Shown here: in pieces, positions 62,201 through 64,000 of the stretch
Numbering within the stretch: position 1 is the stretch's first letter
Layout of the letters: each line of letters opens with the position of its first letter
Assembly: GCF_001949145.1 (NCBI RefSeq)
Contig: NW_019091477.1
Coordinates: forward strand, 31,038 to 95,037
Reading direction: 5' to 3'
Length of the DNA: 64,000 nucleotides
Source: Acanthaster planci
Taxonomy: Eukaryota > Echinodermata > Asteroidea > Valvatida > Acanthasteridae
Made by a program: the position numbers and the translations under genes
Notes under the pieces: model-generated
Told to the model about the DNA's origin: nothing
The model's input: only the letters and a program-made list of their open reading frames with translations
Database searches by the model: none

Positions 62201-63028
62201 TGAGGACTGACACAAGTCTGCCAGCTCCAAGGCCCTGCTCTGACAACAGACCGTTGTAGGTCCTCATTTTAAATGAACCAGACTATCCTGAGGACTTACT
62301 TGAGTCTGCCGTCTGCCAGGCTACCCTTGTCCACCTTGGTGATGATTAGTGAGCAGTCGTCGGGGATCTGGGTGTGGTCTTTGCTGTCGCCAAAATCAAA
62401 ACCCAGCACGCTGACATCACCATCCTCCTGGGGGTAAGATAAAACGACAATGGAATCGAGTACAAAAAGTTCAGGGAGGAAGTAAAAGATCCGAATACTG
62501 CATCATCTCCAGAGTTATCAGAGACTGCCAGTGGCAATTTTAAAGTAATGCCATCTGAATAAGGATGTTGACGATTGGAAGAAAATCAGCATACTGCCTT
62601 GCTGGAAAGCTCTTTTGGTGAAGCACGGCACTTGCATTCTGGAGGGCGCAGGTTCAAATCCAGGGCAAGTCAGATTTCTACATTAAGAATAGACAAATCC
62701 TCACCAACGGCACAGAAAAAACTATTCAGCCATTTTGTTCGTGACGATTTCAACTGACAGTCTCAAAAAAGCTTGCACTAGCACTGTATACACAGTGGTT
62801 GCAGAAAGGCAGCGGGATAACACCTTTTCTTAGAGTTGTGCTGTTTTCATTTGCAACGAGGGGAGCACAAGTGCAGGAAAGTTACTCACTCGTTCGGTTT
62901 CTATGGCAACCGTCTCCGTTTCCCATTCCTGGGAGTCTGCGTCAATGGCTGAATCCCGGCTATGGTGAGTGATGAGTTTCTTCATTCCCGTGTGCATCTC
63001 TTTCTCTGTCTGCTTCTGCATTTTCTCC
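46589..63028 (-). CDS. DLG5: Disks large homolog 5 (DLG5), C-terminal part
   Basis: Eighteen minus-strand exons, in coding order: 62890-63028, 62300-62427, 61849-61951, 58423-60802, 57650-57779, 57148-57301, 55701-55803, 55089-55251, 54332-54521, 53640-53742, 52649-52865, 50898-51091, 50201-50242, 49815-49916, 48922-49049, 48025-48137, 47044-47153 and 46589-46695. They join in phase to 1534 residues and a stop. DLG5 is a MAGUK scaffold at cell junctions and the cilium base, acting in polarity and Hippo and Hedgehog signalling. The domain order PDZ1-PDZ2-long linker-PDZ3-PDZ4-SH3-GK is diagnostic. Sequence landmarks include HHSRDSAIDADSQEWETE, VERGSISSS and the ending WVQSLCPL. The N-terminal coiled-coil exons lie beyond base 64000, so the gene is partial. 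Confidence 0.96.
49210..49398 (-). mobile_element. piggyBac-like MITE, copy 3
   Basis: The reverse complement of 18591-18779 along its length, with termini TTAACCCCTTCGCTGCGG and CCGGCGCAAGGGGTTTAA and TTAA at both ends. Non-coding. It lies in the DLG5 intron between 49049 and 49815. Confidence 0.8.
50440..50870. repeat. Degenerate AGTACTTGA-rich tandem repeat beside a DLG5 exon
   Basis: Roughly 35-45-bp irregular units built from agtacttgagtagt.cttgactacaacaatgaagtac fill the intron immediately next to the splice donor at 50897. Palindromic AGTACT words recur. The array reaches within ~30 bp of coding sequence. Confidence 0.75.
50898..51091 (-). CDS. DLG5: DLG5 hinge between SH3 and GK
   Basis: Encodes a basic, Ser/Arg-rich segment (QKDQARKRSISQGLQEEELR, then RRSLFRRKKHQRSNSDGKE) corresponding to the HOOK-like hinge of MAGUKs. 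The repeated RxxS sites suggest phosphorylation. Bordered by phase-2 and phase-1 introns. Confidence 0.88.
52649..52865 (-). CDS. DLG5: DLG5 SH3 domain exon
   Basis: One 217-nt exon encodes GDSLYVRALVDYQAEVEDQL, then TFRKDDILYVDDTM, GVWSAWLLDP and GKIPSKAL. This is a MAGUK-type SH3 with the ALVDY and DDILYV strands. It joins in phase to the end of PDZ4 upstream and to the basic hinge downstream. Confidence 0.93.
53640..55251 (-). CDS. DLG5: DLG5 linker and PDZ4 exons
   Basis: Exon 55089-55251 encodes a Thr/Pro/Ser linker (TPTSTPESTRTNSPMP, then TPPTPRASR). Exon 54332-54521 encodes the first half of PDZ4, with SLGVGVFGG as the carboxylate-binding loop. Exon 53640-53742 encodes FNGVDLRGATAEQAAMELQK to YNIA. 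The linker acceptor was set by phase: the site at 55252 keeps the frame, nearer AG sites do not. Confidence 0.9.
54055..54325. repeat. ~20-30-bp GTGACCAATCCT tandem repeat beside PDZ4 exon
   Basis: Units of (aa)gtgaccaatcctctnatga recur about ten times and stop a few bases before the splice donor of the exon starting at 54332. They contain CCAAT words, but no promoter is expected inside this gene. Confidence 0.8.
55434..55490. repeat. 23-bp tandem repeat
   Basis: GCCCTCTTTTGTCTGCAAATAGT at 55434 is repeated at 55457, with a partial third unit. Intronic in DLG5. Confidence 0.85.
55701..57779 (-). CDS. DLG5: DLG5 Ser-rich linker and PDZ3 exons
   Basis: Exon 57650-57779 encodes the Ser-rich run after VERG (SISSSGGRDN, then SVSSSGRSSVSSFSEP). 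Exon 57148-57301 encodes the first half of PDZ3, with EPLGIRIIQGSRGGIFVHTV and GDQILE. Exon 55701-55803 encodes the second half, FNGLNLRQATYDQAAIILSQ to MYNI. An N gap (56953-57046) lies in the intron between the last two and interrupts no coding exon. Confidence 0.9.
56953..57046. other. Assembly gap (94 N)
   Basis: A run of N in a DLG5 intron. The flanks give no sign of a lost exon, because the exons on either side join in phase. Confidence 0.99.
58423..60802 (-). CDS. DLG5: DLG5 large exon: PDZ2 and disordered region
   Basis: A single 2380-nt exon begins VVKRRRSSGAKF after the acceptor at 60803. About residues 14-92 form PDZ2 (HGVTLETGIFVSRIEPGSAS, VGDRMVSVNGE). The remainder is low-complexity: Ser/His/Arg repeats (SRQGSSHSRQSSRESPGRHS), Gln runs, Pro-rich VPPKPPSR, and a conserved basic patch KRAIRRRTARPNQLELSPYS. 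The donor gtaagatg at 58422 follows SSVERG. An open frame continues past the donor to 58322 but is intron. Confidence 0.95.
61849..62427 (-). CDS. DLG5: DLG5 PDZ1 exons
   Basis: Exon 62300-62427 encodes EDGDVSVLGFDFGDSKDHTQ, then CSLIITKVDKGSLADGRL. Exon 61849-61951 encodes VNDYVLRVNDIDLTNGDRTV to INM. The domain lacks a classical GLGF loop, so its ligand mode is uncertain. The first exon's 3' end overlaps an 88-bp tandem repeat that continues into the intron. Confidence 0.92.
62050..62335. repeat. 88-bp tandem repeat overlapping a DLG5 splice donor
   Basis: The word GAGGAC followed by degenerate AGTCTGCC...CTGCCAGGCT recurs at 62114, 62202 and 62290, exactly 88 bp apart, with a partial earlier unit from about 62050. 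The 62290 unit contains the true exon end and gtaagt donor. The other two have lost the donor. Confidence 0.85.
62890..63028 (-). CDS. DLG5: DLG5 exon between coiled coil and PDZ1
   Basis: Encodes EKMQKQTEKEMHTGMKKL, then ITHHSRDSAIDADSQEWETE and TVAIETER. The charged first half is the end of the upstream coiled coil. The SRDSAIDADSQEWETE block is strongly conserved in DLG5. It is the first exon in this window, entered in phase 2. Confidence 0.92.
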
Positions 63029-64000
63029 CTGATGGGGGAAAAAAATTGACACTTGTAGAAGACCACTGACTGATGGTTGACGCATCAGCTGGAAGACTAT
63101 ATCAAAACCAATTTGAAACTGTTTGTCTGTTTCGAACAGAAAAATGACCCAACCCCAACTGGAATGAATCACGAGTTGCCAGACCCTCTGGAGTTTAAGG
63201 TCTTTGAAAGAATCTTGCAATAGTCATATTAATAGGAACTCGCAGCATTCTTCTCCTCCTTGACCCTAACTGTCCTCAGTCCTCCAACAGGTGAAGGACT
63301 GAGGACTGTTAGGAAGGATTGAGGACTGTTAGGAAGGATTGAGGACTGTTAGGGATAATGTTCCTTTTAAAGCAGGATGCCAAACTGAGTAACACATCAC
63401 AGCAATGAGCACGGTCTGCTCTTTCTAATGCAAACCGTTACTTGTATTATGTACTGGTAGGATTGGGTTACCTACGTGGAGAATACCAGCGATTCACAAT
63501 GTGGTGGGGGGAACTTGAATTGTTGCCAATTTTTTATTCGAGTAGAGAATGGCGAGCGTATTTCAATTATCAATTTAAATTGGTTTTTGTGAGGTAACAG
63601 ATTTCTGCTCCTATCCTTCAGAACTCTAAAAACCTTATAAAGGCACATTAACCATTAAACATTACAGGTAATCACGACGTGCATATATACATGCAGTGTC
63701 GTTAAGAACTGAAATGTCCGAACGACAGCAAGTTCACATAAGCAAGAAAGCCAAATCCTAGGAACCGTGAACACTCCACGTCAAATTGTGATGCCAGCCT
63801 CCTGTAACCTTCTGGGAAATCCTCTTTTCTTCCAAACTGATCAGTAATAGTTTTTTGTGGGGTTCATTACTGTTCCATTTTCTCATCCAAGTCTCAAATG
63901 CCAGACTCACGCAAAACCCAGTCAGTCTTTATTACACTCACATTCCCAGCAGCGTAATCCCCATCAATTACCGCAGCACCGATAAATCCATTTTAGGGAC
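63029..64000. other. DLG5 intron, no exon seen
   Basis: Contains a perfect 20-bp tandem repeat, GAGGACTGTTAGGAAGGATT, at 63301-63353. A partly inverted stretch (cctaactgtcctcagtcctcc) precedes it. No coding exon is recognisable on the minus strand. Confidence 0.6.

Noticed and set aside
1-64000. CRISPR arrays, tRNA or rRNA genes, bacterial operons
   Set aside because: None found on reading. The tandem arrays lack unique spacers, and the gene structure is eukaryotic throughout.

Overview
The window is draft animal DNA: split genes with GT/AG introns, low gene density, several miniature inverted-repeat elements, a Penelope-like retroelement relic and three runs of N. The proteins closely resemble vertebrate orthologues, but the repeats and compact introns suggest a marine invertebrate, perhaps a deuterostome. 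The species is not determinable by eye. Four genes and the tail of a fifth were reconstructed by joining exons across splice sites. Phases agree at every junction used.

Layout. Bases 1-29 (+) are the last codons of a 2-hydroxyacid oxidase (HAO) gene lying mostly upstream of the window. Its 3' flank is homologous to the 3' flank of the complete HAO gene at 3578-13528 (+, 8 exons, 361 aa), so the two are tandem paralogues. The spacer between them holds a Penelope-like reverse-transcriptase relic split by a MITE, plus two other small inverted-repeat elements. HAO intron 1 carries a ~280-bp-arm inverted repeat. Intron 3 carries a ~150-bp tandem array rich in CACGTG and TGACGTCA. Intron 5 carries a second copy of the MITE.

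15425-27255 (+) is the dynactin p62 subunit gene DCTN4 (12 exons, 459 aa, complete). Its introns hold a 12-bp minisatellite, a larger inverted relative of that array, a piggyBac-like MITE nested in an older repeat, and a decoy copy of an exon start. 31667-36221 (-) is a cyclophilin A-like peptidyl-prolyl isomerase lacking only its first exon, which I could not find. 36222-46588 has no recognisable gene. A 30-bp minisatellite, mostly hidden in a 793-N gap, ends just beyond the DLG5 stop codon. 46589-63028 (-) is the C-terminal part of DLG5, a MAGUK scaffold: 18 exons and 1534 residues, with PDZ1, PDZ2, a long disordered region, PDZ3, PDZ4, SH3 and guanylate kinase-like domains. Its 5' exons lie beyond base 64000.

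The genes are functionally unrelated housekeeping or scaffold genes: peroxisomal-type oxidase, dynein cofactor, prolyl isomerase and polarity scaffold. No operon-like system or new defence system was seen. The interesting material is in genome evolution: the tandem HAO pair with an altered active-site tyrosine and no visible peroxisomal signal, nested transposons that preserve their target sites, and tandem repeats that duplicate real splice junctions.
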